Made by a program: the position numbers and the translations under genes
Shown: positions 51,201-63,999 of the stretch, piece by piece
How the letters are laid out: every line of letters begins with the position of its first letter
Numbering within the stretch: the first letter of the stretch is position 1
Source: Aquanectria penicillioides
Taxonomy: Eukaryota; Ascomycota; Sordariomycetes; Hypocreales; Nectriaceae
Reading direction: 5' to 3'
Assembly: GCA_003415625.1 (NCBI GenBank)
Contig: PYIU01000010.1
Span: forward strand, 1,362,501-1,426,500
Length of the DNA stretch: 64,000 nt
Notes under the pieces: generated by a model
What the model was told of the DNA's origin: nothing
The model's input: the letters and a program-made list of their open reading frames with translations, nothing else
Databases searched by the model: none

Positions 51201-51740
51201 TTTATTTATTTATTTATTAATACTCTATAAACCTATAAAGTAAATAGTGCTTTTATACTATATAAATAAAGGAAAAAAACTATATTAATAGAGTAAAAAC
51301 CTTTATTTAATACAATATTAGGCCTATTGTAGGTCCTCTATAGAAAGGCATTAGATTAAAAGTTAGTTTAATGCTATTACTAAAATATTCTATTTATTTA
51401 ATTATAGAGTTAGTAAGTAAGGTAAAAGTAAGGCCTATAATAGGCTTAAATTATCTATACTATAGGCCTATTGTAAGGAGTAAAGCGCCAATCTAGCGCT
51501 AGCTAATAGCTAGCTAGCTATTAGCTATTTAAGTGCTATTATTATTATTTTTTAATCTTTATAGATATATTTAATTCCTTTTCTTTTTTTTTTTTTATAT
51601 ATCTTTATAAAAGCTTTCTATTACCTTTAAGTATATACTTTATTAATGCATTATTTATATAAAATATTTAACTTATATAAGCATTAATTACTATTTTTAT
51701 TACTATTTTATATTAATTATATATAGCTAAAAATAATAAC

Positions 51741-51866
<126 letters not shown>

Positions 51867-53899
51867 TATAATTATAACTATAATTATAATTATAATAGTT
51901 TATATATACTATAGGCCTATTATAGTTTCTATATTAATATTTATATAAATACTAAAATATTAAGTTAGTTATATTAAGGTAAAGAGTGCTAAGCTATCCT
52001 TAAGGGTAGTATAGAATTTACCTTACTTTATATATATTATATAAATAGCAAAAGATAAAAAGAAAGGTTTATATTAGGATTAGGCTAATAAATTATATCC
52101 CTTTATTATAACTTTAGGTAGCTAATAGCAATAAATATTAAGGCTAATAGCTATATAGCTTATACTTATATATATAAGCTATATAAGCTATTGCTATATT
52201 GAATAAAAGCTAATACTTAAGTACTAATAGTGGCTTTATAGAAGGGGATAGCTATAGTAAGTACTTTTTAATTTTAATTTAAGTTTACTGCTAATATAGT
52301 CTATTAAATAAAGAAGCTTTAATAATTAAGGGCTAAAGCCACTTAAGTTAAAAAAAAAGCAATTTAAATGCACTTTTAAGCTATATTTATAGTTCTAACT
52401 ATAAGTCTTAATGCTAATTAGCTTTATAAGCTAATTAATAGAGTTAATTATATAGCTATAGCTTTTAAAAGCTTAATAGCTATATTGCCTATTTTAATTA
52501 AAGGGGCTAAAGCTACTTAAAAATAGGCAATATTAAGGAATAGTAATAGTAATAAATTAAATTAGTCTTAATATAAGTTTATATTAGCTAATATTAATAG
52601 TAAATACTAAAGTTTAATATAACTCTTTAAATAATAGCTTAAGCTTAAATAAAGCTAAAAGGAAATTAAAGTAAAAAGGGCTTAAAAATAAAAAGAAAAA
52701 TAATAAAGAAAATAGCAAAAAAAAAAAATAAATTCTATATCTTTTAAAAAGGATATAAACTTAAAGTAAGTAATATTACTAAAGTAAATAAATATAGATT
52801 AAATGTAATAATAAATAAAGATTAAATCTAAAATAAAAGTAAAGTAAAGATTTAGCTATTAAAGGGGGTAGGCTTTAGTATATTATTTATATAATAGGCT
52901 GGTTTTTTCTTTCTTTTAAAGAGGGTTTTTTTTAAATATATTAACTTCTCTTTTAATAAAGGGGTTAAAGCGCTTAAATAAAAGAGTTATTAAAAAATAA
53001 AGGTAATATATAAATAGGCATATTTTAAATTAAATATAGCTTAATAGCTAGTTTATAGTATAGTATAATATATAAATAGGCTAGCTATTTAATAAAATAG
53101 TATATAGTTTAGGCTTTAAATAGGTATTATTTAAGCTTAAGGAGGTTATAAAATAAATTAAATAGAAATTCCCTTTAGCTTAAGTAAAGCAGGCAGTATA
53201 GTATAATATAGCTAATTATTTTAATAGTATTTCTATATTAGCATTAAGGTATATTTACTTTAGGGACTTTTTTTTAAAAAAGAAATCCTTAAAGCTTAAT
53301 ACATTCTATTTATATTTAAGTAAATAAAAAGCTTTTATATTTCTTAAGTCTTTTATAAAGGTAAATAATCTTCTTTTTTATATAAAATAAAAAGACTTTA
53401 ATTACTTTTATTCTATTATTTATATAGCATTTATAAAACTTATATTTAATTTATTTTTATTAATGCTTTTAGTTAATTAATATTTAATTTTTAATTAACT
53501 TTTAATTCTTTTTATATTCTTTATTAAAAAGTTAATTAATTAATTACTTTTTATATTTTTATATTAATTTATATTAAAAGCTATTATAGTAATAGCAATA
53601 AATTTATTATATTATTAATATAGCTATAAAAAAAATAAGTTTTTTAATGCTTTAAGCTTAAAGCTAGCCTTAAAATTAAGTAAATTATTTATTAAGGTAT
53701 ATATTAAATAAAGGGATTTTAAGCTTACTTTTTAATAGTTTAATTAAAGTAGCCTTATAGCCTCTCTCTATAATGCAAAGGGCTTAAATCTATTTAATAA
53801 ATAGGGCTTTAGTAATCCCTTTTAGATTTTTACCTTTTTTTATTAAAGAATAATATATATTAATACTATAGGTAATAGTAGATTTAATTATATATATAT

Positions 53900-55000
53900 A
53901 TATTATATAAGCAGCCTTAAGGTTTACTCCCTATATACTTACTATAAGGGTAGTAAAGGCCTGCCTTTAGCGCTTAAGTTTTCCCTTAAGCTTAAAGATA
54001 TATAGGCCTTAAAGTAGCTTTTTATATAGCTATAATTTAAGGAAATAGTATAATTCTTATAGCTAAATTATATTATAAATAAGGATTAGTTAAACTTAAT
54101 GCCTTTAGTATTAATAAAAAAAATAAAAAAGTTAGGCTTTAATAGATTTAAAGGTTATACTATTAATAAAGGCCTAAAATATATATATTATTTATATAGC
54201 TTTAAGTTAGGCTTAAGTCTTTATTATATCTTTTTTAAATATAAATATATTTATATTATTAATAAATTTAATTACTATAATTTTAGGGACTTCCTAAAGT
54301 ATTATATAAAGCCTTAATATAAATAGAATAAAAAGAATAAAGAAAAGTAGCAATCCTTATAGAACCCTTACTTTAATGCTATAGGGTTTAAAGAACTTAC
54401 TATTAAACTAAAGGTATATTAAATACTTAAATAAATAGCTAAAAAGCTAAACTAATAATTATTATAAATAGCCTTAATTATAAAGGGTAGCAATAAGCCT
54501 TTTATAGTTAATTAAATTAAAGGCTATAATAAAGTTTAATTAAAAGAGTAATGCTATCTTACTATAGGCCTATATTATATATATTACTTTTACTATAACT
54601 ATAAGGGCTAGCTTAATAGACCTTTAGGGTTTATTCTTTATTTAACTATTAAAAAGTATATTTAGGTTTTTTATTGCTATTGCTATTTATTAGGCTATTA
54701 TTAATTTTATTACTTTATTAATAATATTAAAAAGAGAGATAGATCTTTATTTAAATGCTATATATTTTTAGGCTATTATTTTATTAGATTTAAAAATAAT
54801 TATAGCAATTATATAGTAAAAGTAATATAGAAAATGCTTAAATATAATACTTATATTAATAATAGTAATTAAGGCTTTTAAAAAGAGCTTATTATATACT
54901 TTAAGGAAGCTAATAGAAAATCTATTTCTATTAAAAGCTTTTTATAATTAAATTTTAAAAAGCAAATAGATTAATTTATAGAGTTTAATATAATTTTATA
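53900..55000 (-). pseudogene. LINE reverse transcriptase region
   Basis: Minus-strand reading gives IIIFKSNK..A (IPKPNK expected), then RSISLFNIINKVI at ~54,690-54,735 (RPISLLNTxxKVxE), then a QIGNRPxRSxExAL-like block at ~54,605-54,650 (QMGARPGRSTETAL in fungal LINEs). The catalytic FVDDV box reads FINNI at 54,252-54,266, followed by NIFIF (NILAYG). The Asp codons are mutated to Asn and several Gln codons to stop, so the protein is dead. Confidence 0.88.
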
Positions 55001-58000
55001 TTAAGTCCTTAATATTTTATAGCATTTAGTTTACATTTAATAGTTATATTATAAGGTTTATTATAATAGATTTAATATTTTAGTTATTTACTTAAGGCTT
55101 AAAAAAGAAGCATTTTATTAATATAGTTGCCTTTTTAATATAGCTTATAGCTAAAGAATCTTACTTAAAGCAATTAAAAAAAAAAAGCTATAAAAAGGCT
55201 AAAGCAATATTGCTTTAAAGTTATACTTATTTCTTTAAGTTCTAAAGTTTCTTTTAGCTATTAATACCTTTCTTTATTTTAGCTTTAAATAAAGTATTGC
55301 ATTAAACTATATATTTAGCTCTAGCTATATAAGCTTTTTGCTTATTGCCTACCTTTTATACTTTTAATTAATTAATTGCTATATTATTGCATTATATATA
55401 TCTTTATGCTTATTTAAGTTAATAAATAGCCTCTATAATAAGCTAGTTCTATTAATTATTATAGTTAGGCCTAAATTGCCTTTATATTAAGGTAGTATAT
55501 TAAGCAATTTAATACAGTCCTTAAGTTAGCTATTTAACTGCCTTTTTTAGCTATTATATAGAGATTATTTTGCTTAAGGTTTAATAAAGAGTAATTTATA
55601 CTTTAAGTTTAGCTTTCTTAAGGTTTATTATATATTAATTAAATACTATAGGCTAAAGGTTTAATAAAAGAAAGAGTAATATATTTATAAAGAATTTAAT
55701 ATATATTTATTATAAAATATAATTAAAGCTATTTAAATTATAATTAAGGCCTAAATAAATAGTATAGCTATTCTTTAAGGCTTAAGCTAAATTAAAAGTA
55801 TTATTTTTAATATTGCTTATTTTTTAAATTATAGTTCTATAAAGGGTTATTAAAGCTATATTTAATTATTATATTTCTATTAAAAAGGTTAGGCTATATA
55901 AAGTAGTTCTATTATAGCAGTTCTATATTAAATAATATAGATTAAAGTCTTTAATTATAATTATCTTAAGGGCTAAAGTAAGATTAGCTAAAGTATATAT
56001 TGCCCTTAAATTTTCTTTACCTTTTAAAGGGTTATATACTATAATTATTTTTATATAATAGTATTTAAAATTAACTTTAATTTAATCTTCCTTTATTTAA
56101 TAGATTTAAGTCTTTAATCTATATTATTTATATATATAAAAAGCTATATAACTTAAGTAATAAATTATAATATAGTTTAATCTTTTAAAATTTATTAAAA
56201 TATTAATCTTTTAGTTTTTAGCTAGTTTTAAAAGTATAATTGCATTATATTTATTATAGATATATAATGCTTAATAGATTAACTTAAGGCAATAGTATAT
56301 ATTTTAAAATAAAATCTATATTAATTAAATATAGATAAAGGGATTAATTTAATAGATAGTAGCAATAAAGTATAAGCACTAAAGAAAGGGAAAGTATTAA
56401 ATAAAGTATAATACTATTTATTTATAGAGCCTAAAGGTTAGCTAACTCTTTTAATAAAGGGAAAAGCTATAAAAAAAGGGTTCTTAAAAAAGCTATTTTA
56501 TTATATATAAAGGATATTTTATTATACTAAAGTATATTCTTTATATTTTATTAATTATTTATAATATCCTTCTTTTATATAGATTTAATGCTTTTTTACT
56601 ATAGAATAGATATAGCTTTAGATTAAGTAATCCCTATAGTAAAGAGTATAATAGTAAGAGATTTCTCTCTTTTTAATAAGGCAATTATTATATATTAAGC
56701 TACTATATTAACTATAGATTAAAGTAGATTAATAGTCTTTTATAATATAGCTATATTTATAGTATTAAAAGCATTAAGTAAGTTTTAATCCTTTATTAAA
56801 AGGTTTATAATTATAGAATTTAGCATTAAGAAGTAGTCTATTATTATATAGACTATTAGCTTCTTTAATAGATAAAATATAAAGAATTAAGTTTATTTTT
56901 ATTATAATGCTATTATAAGCTTAAATAGGCTTTACTTTATTAACCCTTAAGGTATTAGTATTATTAATAGTTTTAATAAATTTATTTATATTATTAAAAA
57001 TTAATTTAATTTAAATTCTTTTTACTAAAATAGTAAAGATAAAAAAAGTAAAAAAGATATTATTTTTAAATATAATAGCTATTTATTCTTTTTTATAAAA
57101 GGCTTTAGTCTATTTTAAAGTAAAAAAGATAAAGACTATATCTTTATTAAAAAGGCAATATATTATAACTATATAAAAGTTACTATAGGCTTAATTTATT
57201 GCTTATATAATTTCTATTAAAGTGCAGTTTTTAATATCTTTAAGGGTATCTTTAGTATAAATAATAACCTTATACTTAATATAGCTATATATTATATATT
57301 TATTAATTTTAGTATTTATAAGTATAAAGCTATATAAAAGGACTAATATATAAAATTACTATATTAATTAAAGAGAAAAGAAACTTAAATTAACTAAAGT
57401 AGCTATTACTACTATAATAATAGTAGTTATTATAGCAATAATAATTTTATTAATAAATCTCTCTTTAAAGGTTATATTAGTCTTAAAGGGGGGGCAAAAG
57501 CACACTTTATATATATTAGTATAGGTTTAAAATACCTTTTAAACTGCTTTAAGAAAATAAAATAAAATAATTTTAATAATAGCTTTATAGACTTCTTTAT
57601 TTTTATTAATTATAGGGCTTTTACTAGCTTCTATTGCTTTATTTACTTTAGGTATATTACTATATTAGCTAATAGTAAAAAGGGGGTTATATTAGCTATT
57701 TTTAATATTATATCTTTTTAAATTAATAACTATTAAAAGGGCTGCAGTATTAGCATTGCACTCTTAATGCACTATTGTATTTAGGGGTAACCTAGCATAA
57801 GGGATTAATTGATTGTATTTTTAGATGTTTTAAAGGTGGTTTAGAATGGCTGCAAGCAGTTGTGAGTTTAAGGGTAAAGGTTGTTGAAAAGTATTTACTT
57901 TATATATTATTAATAAAGTAATTTAAAGAAAAGAAGAAATATTACTTTAAGGCACTATAGAACTTTATACTTAAAACCTTTTTTAATATTAATAGTATTT

Positions 58001-58424
58001 TATAGCTAATATAATAATATTTATTTATTAATTAATAGAATAAAGTATTAGCAATTAATTTATAATATAACTATAATATTTTATTTATTTATATATAAAC
58101 TTATATATTAGCTCTTATATATTATTTAATAAACTATATAAATAAAATAAAGGATTTACTTTAAAAGTAAGCTATAGCTATAATATAGCTCTTTTTGCAA
58201 TTATAATTAAACTTTATTATTACTTTTATTTTAGCTTTAGCTTTAGCTTTTATTTTAGCTTTTTTTATTGCTTTTACTATTACTTTTATTAATACTTAAG
58301 TTTTAGGCAATAAAACTATAGCTAAAATAAATAAAAATTATTAATTCTTACTTAAGGTTATAAATTGTATTTTTATAAAGCAGCTCTTTTTATATATTAA
58401 GGTTATTATTAGTCTTTTGCAGTA

Positions 58425-59037
58425 AATAATAAATAGAGTGGCATGCCCACTCAGCCAATAGACCAAAAGATTAAGCAATTTAGGCATAATATACTGGAAT
58501 TATACCACACAACTATATATAAGGGCCTGGCGTTATGCGCTAGCGCTATCCTTACAATTATCCCCTTTTAATAGCAGTGCGTCCTAAGCTATAATGCTAG
58601 TATTTTAGGGCCAAGCTACCCCTTCTATAACCTTCCAGTGCGCACCTAAGGAAGCTGGAGGTCTAGGAATAAATGCCTGTAGGCCAGTCTTATATGCATT
58701 AACTTAAGTAGGCCATTCCTCCATGCCTAGGGATATACAATAGATGTCAACCCCTAAGGCTCAGTTGCAGCAGGCAACTGCACACCTGCCTTATAAGCCC
58801 AATATAAGCTAATGCAATAAGGCACTCTATTTATTTTGCCCTTATAGGTAGGATTTAAACTTACGCCCTTATACAGCTAGAAGACCTATATTGTGCCTAA
58901 ATAATTGTGATAAATGGGGTAGTATGCTCACTTAGCTAATAGACCAAAAGATTAAGCAATTTAGGCATAATATGCCGAAATTGTGCTATATAACTATATA
59001 TAAGGGCTTAGTATTATGCAATAGCGCTATTCTTATA
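58425..59037. mobile_element. TRIM-like miniature LTR element nested in Helitron B
   Basis: Two ~132-bp direct repeats (58,425-58,556 and 58,906-59,037) enclose ~349 bp of non-coding DNA. The right repeat starts TGTGATAAATGG and ends CTTATA; the left ends CCTTACA, so the ends fit TG...CA. Both have a TATA-like ACTATATATAAGGG. Flanks carry CAGTA/TAGTA (58,420-58,424 and 59,038-59,042), a 5-bp duplication with one transition, and Helitron A is uninterrupted there (~41,775). The left repeat and interior are nearly RIP-free; the right repeat shows transitions. The interior has a perfect 7-bp hairpin CAGTTGC/GCAACTG (58,762-58,780). Orientation unresolved. Confidence 0.75.
58831..58885 (-). other. 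tRNA 3'-half-like segment inside the TRIM-like element
   Basis: Minus strand reads GTAAG-TTTAAAT-CCTAC, a T arm with one RIP-type mismatch and a B box altered from GTTCAAATCC, followed by CTATAAGGGC like an acceptor strand. Upstream lies an anticodon-arm-like stretch. No 5' acceptor partner or A box was found. It could be a captured tRNA half or a chance resemblance. Confidence 0.4.
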
Positions 59038-60240
59038 TAGTATTTTAAGGAATATATTAATATAAATAAATAGTTATTTATTAATATAATAGCTTTATAT
59101 TAAAGGTTATTTTAGTAATAGGCTTATTTATATATAGCTAATAGTATATTAATTATAAAGATAAATACTTAATTTAAATTTAAGTTTATTTTAATAGTAG
59201 CTATAAGTAAAAAGCTATTAAGTCTTAATATATATTTATATTAAGGCTTTATATTTTAGAATCTATATTTTTATAATTACTTTATTATTATTTATATTTA
59301 AATAGGCTTTTTATTTAAGTAAAAGTATTATATATTATTTAAGCTTAATTAAATTTATAATATTAGCTAAATTTAAGTACTATACCTTTCTATAAACCTT
59401 ATTATATTTTACTTAAATAGCTATATAACTATAAATTTTAATTATAAAAATAAAAAAAATAGCTACTTTTAAAAGTAAGTAATTATAAATATTAAATAGC
59501 CTTTATTATATATATAAGTATAAAAGAAAAGGTTAAATAATTAATTTTAATAATTAATTTAAGCAATTAATAGTAAGCTTAAGGCTTTAGTTTAATACTT
59601 TAGACTCTTTATTTTATAAAAGAATTTCTTAAGTAATAATAATAAAAAGAATATTATAGTAACTTAAAATAAATATTAAATAGCCTTAAGCAAATACCTT
59701 AATTTTATTATAGATAATATTTAAGTATTAAAAAATTTAATATAAAATATATAAAAGAATATAAAGCAATAAGCAGTATATAAAAGCAATAAACTTAATA
59801 GAGCTAATATTAATAAAAATAAAGCTAAAGCTAAAGTTAAGCCTAACTATTACTTTTTTATAGTAATATTAATTAATTAATATTAATTTAATTAATTAAA
59901 TAATATAATATAGCTTAAAGATACTTTAAAGGCTATAGTAGGCTTTAATTAATTAATAGTTAAATTCTTTAATATTTTAATAGCCTTTTAATAATTAAAT
60001 AAGTTTTAATTTAAAATAATAAAGGCTTTTATTAATAGTATAAAAATTAATAATACCTTTTTTATAAAGGCAATTATTACTAAAAGTAATAATTTAAGCA
60101 TTATTAATATAAAGCTACTTAATGCTATTAAGCTATAAGCAATTAAGTCTATTTAATATAGTATATTTAAAGAAATTAAATAATAAATTTAAAGAATTAA
60201 TTTAAAAATAAACTTTATTATAAGGATTACTTTAGAATTA

Positions 60241-62018
60241 AATATAGCTATTATAAATATTTTAATTAAATTTAATAAAAAGCTATTAATAGTTAATTAA
60301 GTAAATATAAAAAGTATTTAAAGGCTTAATATAAATATTATATTTAGGCCTTTTATAACCTTTATATAGGCTAGCTATAATTTTATAATAAGCTATATAC
60401 TTAATAAATAGCAATATATAGCTTTATTTCTTATATATTAATGCCTTAATTGCTTTAAGCAGCCTAAAGGCAAGCTTAAAAGTAAAGATAATATATAGCT
60501 ATATATATTTTTAGGCAATAAAGGCAATATAAATAAATCTTAAGTAATTAATATACTTTATATTATTTAAAAGAAAGAATATTAGCTATAGGCTTTTACT
60601 AATAGTAATATTTAATGCTATTATTATTTAAATTAATAATATTATTATATATTTAGCTTATAGTATTATTAAAATAGTATTTAATATAAATTAAGCTAAT
60701 TTTAATAAATTTAATATAAAATTATATATTATAAATAGCAAAAAGCTAATATATTAATATAATAAATAGACCTTTATTATTAATAAAATTAATATATTTA
60801 ACTCTTTAACTTTTATTTAAATTAATTGCTACTTTAAGTAGCTATATAGCAATAAAGCTAACTTTAATAATATATTAATTATTTTTCTTTTTAATAACTT
60901 TTATTAATTTTATATAATTTAAAATACATTTATTATTCTTTTAGTATTTTTAATTACATAATATATAAGCTAAAGTAAGTAATATTATATTTAAAATAAA
61001 GCCTATTTATTATAGTTAAAGTTTATAACTATTATTATACTTAATAAATAGATTTATTTAATAAAGAATACTAAACTATAAGCTTTATTTTTATTTATTT
61101 ATTATAGTATTTAAAACTAAATAAATATTAACTTTTTAATACTATTATAAAAGTTAATTAATTTTATAAAAAATAAATATTATAATAATTATACCTTTAA
61201 ATTAAAACTAATAATACCTTAATTTTAAGGGATACTTTATATTTAATAAAAACTATTAATACTTTATATAAGTCTTTTTATTAAAGTACTTATAAAAAGA
61301 TAATAGCCTTAAAGAAAAAAAGGCTTTATTTATAATAAAAATTAATAATAATAATAGTATTTTTATATTTACTATCTTTATTTTTATATTTAATATATTA
61401 ATAATTATAATATAAAATATCTATTAAGGCCTTAAAGTAATTAATATAGCTAACTATAAAGCAATTAGCACTATATTAAATGCAATATACTTTAGCTATT
61501 ATATCTTTAAGAGCCTTATTATATACTTTAGGCCTTTTATAGGGCTATTACTTATTAATAAAACTATAGGCAGCTTTAAGTTTAAGTATATACTTTAAGG
61601 TATAATCTTATTAATGCCTATTTTTATAACTATACTATATAGCAATAAAAAAGCTAAGAAATAGCTATAGCAGCAATATAATATTATTTGCTATAAATTG
61701 CTATATATATAAGCATTTACCTATATAAACTATAAGGTATAAAGTTATAGTTTAAATTATATTAGCCTTAATTTATAAGGTATATAAATAATAATAGTAA
61801 ATAAATATAATATCTTAAGTATATATAATTTATATAGCCTTTATATATAGCTATTATAATACTATATACTTAATAGTATTAGGCTTATTTTAAAGGTTTA
61901 AAATAAAAATATAATTAATAATACTATTTTACTTAAAATAATTATAATAAAAATAAAGCTAAAAGAGCTTTATAATATTATTATAAAAAAAATATAAAAG
62001 CTTCTTTTTATTATTTAA
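60241..62018 (+). pseudogene. Helitron B PIF1-type helicase region
   Basis: RIP-heavier copy of the Helitron A helicase. Walker A is at 60,514-60,540 (GNKGNINKS). The Walker B counterpart is near 60,862-60,905, and the C-terminal block ends at ~62,018. Catalytic Asp/Gly codons are converted. Confidence 0.8.
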
Positions 62019-62090
62019 TATATAATATATAATATATATATATAATAAATAAATAAAAGAAAATATATAAATATATAAATAAAAAGATAG

Positions 62091-62685
62091 CCCCTTATAG
62101 TAAAGTAATTACTGCCTAAAAGCCCTTAAAGTAAAGAGAGTAAGTTTAAATCCCATTAAGGCATTTCTTTTTACTTACTTAAGATTAGTCCATTTAAGTA
62201 AGGTAAAGGGAACTTAAAAGCAGCCTAGCCTATAGCTAGTAGCAAAAAACTTAGCCACTTCTAAAGTATTATTTTAGCAAGCCTAACCTATAATAGTAAG
62301 GCTATAGATTTAGGTAGGGCCTATAAAAGCCTAGCCTTATAGCTTTTAAATAAATTTAGGCTATAACTAAAGTATAAAATTTTTAGTAGTCTTTTTAGCT
62401 ATAAATTTTAGGTATAATAATATACTATTTCTATAGGGCTAATTAATAGTATAGTTATTATAAGTAAAAGCAAAAGAAAGAAAGTAATTAATATATATTA
62501 AACTATAAAAGGTATAATTAATATTTAATTAATTAATTTTAATTTATAAAAATAAATAAAGGGCTAATAAATATAGAATATAAAGGTTTTTATTTAATAT
62601 TTTATATATATAATTTTTCTTTTATTAAAAATAGTATAAAAGCACTGCCTATTATAAGACCTATAGAGTATTATTAAATAAATAA
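62091..62685 (+). mobile_element. tRNA-derived SINE, copy 2 (heavily RIP-mutated)
   Basis: Full-length counterpart of 408-1005. The A box TAGCGGAGTGG has become TAGTAAAGTAA and the B box GGTTCGAATCC has become AGTTTAAATCC. Differences throughout are overwhelmingly C-to-T or G-to-A. It is flanked by ATAAATAAAAAGATAG at 62,075-62,090 and 62,686-62,701 (16 bp, partly merging with the AAAT tail). It sits in the 3' flank of Helitron B, which is uninterrupted at that point in A. Confidence 0.9.
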
Positions 62686-62701
62686 ATAAATAAAAAGATA
62701 G

Positions 62702-62873
62702 TATATAATCTATATATATAATATTATTAATAAAAATACTATTAATAAAAATACTATTAATAAAGTTCTAAAATATATATATACCTTTTGCTTTTGCCTT
62801 TATATATATTTAAAACCTTAGATTATATAACGCTACTATATAAAGTTATATAAGGGTTATATAATAAAAAAAG
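62702..62873. other. Helitron B 3' flank resumed after the SINE
   Basis: AT-rich, with repeated ATACTATTAATAAAA units. Corresponds to the matching repeats and to 45,420-45,500 in Helitron A. Confidence 0.6.
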
Positions 62874-63058
62874 AATAAAATTTCCTAATTGGGCAGCAGA
62901 AAGAAGAAGGCGCACCTCTAGCCGCCGCCGCCGCCGCCGCCGCAGCACGCAACCAACTAAGCACCCAAACACCTAAAACAAAAAACAAAACAAACAAAAC
63001 AAAAAAAAACATGCCCCGCAGCATTACTAAGAACCTCTCGTTCCTCAAGGCAAAGTAC
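62874..63058 (+). repeat. GC-rich Helitron 3' end segment, copy B
   Basis: Nearly RIP-free counterpart of 45,501-45,645. Includes a (GCC)7-8 trinucleotide run at 62,921-62,943, a CAAAA-rich tract, ATGCCCCGCAGC and TTCCTCAAGG (63,041-63,050). From the ATG at 63,011 a 19-codon frame runs to a stop, but the corresponding frame in A differs; not called as a gene. It marks the boundary with normal-GC DNA. Confidence 0.7.
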
Positions 63059-63780
63059 TACACATTATAGTGTACGCACATCAAACTTGCATGACGTCCG
63101 ATCGAGCGCTGTTGCGCTCAAGGCGACTTGAGATGGCATGAATGTACACGGGGAACATGACGACATAGCACTGTACCTTGTTTGAGGTCCAGGAGCGGAA
63201 TAAAACGACCCGGCCGAATTACGATTTATACCCCGTGGCATCACGTCGCGTCTGCCACGTCGCGTGGGATCAGACGGGGTGGGACGGTGAGGCTGAGATC
63301 TGTGGCGCCGAATCCCAGCCTAGTCACGGCTGCATGCTTGCCGACCTCCGAGACAGTGAAGTTCAGGCAAACACTAACAAACGATAGCCTAGGGGGAAGG
63401 ACTCGAGGTACTTCTCGTGTGAACTTCCCCTGGATTGACTTTTGTTTGGTTTGTTTTCCTTTTTGTGGGGCGGTTGATTGCTTCAATGGTTTCAACATTC
63501 TTTGCTCCCTGTCGTGAAGGCATCGCAGCATCCAAGCGATTGGGTACGCCATGCACAGTGTGGGCTCCCGCCCCCGCCACCAAATCGCGAGTATCAAAAA
63601 AGAAAAGAAATCAGACAGGTACTTACAGGAGATGTATCTCCCGGGTCTTCTTCTGCCACGTCCATCTCTTCAACTGCGTCGGGGCTCGCTTCGAGCGCCA
63701 AGACCCACTTCTGTTAACGTGCCACACAAAATTACAGTCAACCTGTTGAATTGGAGGCATGGAACATCAGGGCGCCAAGA
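63059..63780. other. normal-GC intergenic DNA, no gene supported
   Basis: About 50 percent GC with abundant CpG. Several short overlapping frames exist on both strands (63,178-63,790), but none shows a recognisable domain. They overlap one another, which is typical of chance frames. A CACGTCGCGT motif occurs twice (63,243 and 63,257). Confidence 0.5.
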
Positions 63781-63786
63781 TATCAC

Positions 63787-63999
63787 GTGAGGAATAGAGG
63801 TCCCTTTCGGGACCGATTCGTTGGGGTCGTACCACGAAACGTTGTAGGTGAGGGCGTCGGAGATCTTGGAGCGGATCTCGTCGGCGGCGGCGCTGGAGAC
63901 TAGGGACTCGACGCAGACGTCTAGGCCGTCGACAAATGAAGGGTCGCCCAGCTCGGTCCGTTGGAACTTGGCCGTAGGCCTAGCAGATAGCCTCGTCGA
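63787..63999 (-). pseudogene. gamma-glutamyltranspeptidase-like fragment, 5' part beyond window
   Basis: An uninterrupted minus-strand frame enters from the right edge and reads RTELGDPSFVDGLD..., then DEIRSKISDALTYNVSWYDP and PKGTS. GGT enzymes, which cleave and transfer the gamma-glutamyl group of glutathione, have an LGDPxFVDG...I(R)xKISDxxT...GTSH order; the Thr of GTSH is the nucleophile that starts the small subunit. Here GTS is followed by IPH and similarity ends; the frame hits a stop by about 63,675 with no small-subunit sequence. It could be a truncated pseudogene at the edge of the AT block, or an exon end with an unrecognised intron. It is not RIP-mutated. Confidence 0.55.

Noticed and set aside
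54099..54317. 72-codon plus-strand ORF starting MPLVLIKKIKKL
   Set aside because: It lies antisense to the LINE reverse transcriptase, whose FVDD and RPISLLN-type motifs read on the minus strand. RIP leaves long antisense frames open, so this is a shadow.
62857..63048. 63-codon minus-strand ORF with a poly-Ala run
   Set aside because: The Ala run is the (GCC)n repeat and the hydrophobic part is the CAAAA-rich tract. It lies in the Helitron end, and the frame is not kept in copy A.
63178..63790. Six overlapping short ORFs on both strands in the GC-rich right end
   Set aside because: They overlap one another in different frames, show no recognisable domain and are expected by chance in high-GC DNA; none is supported as a gene.
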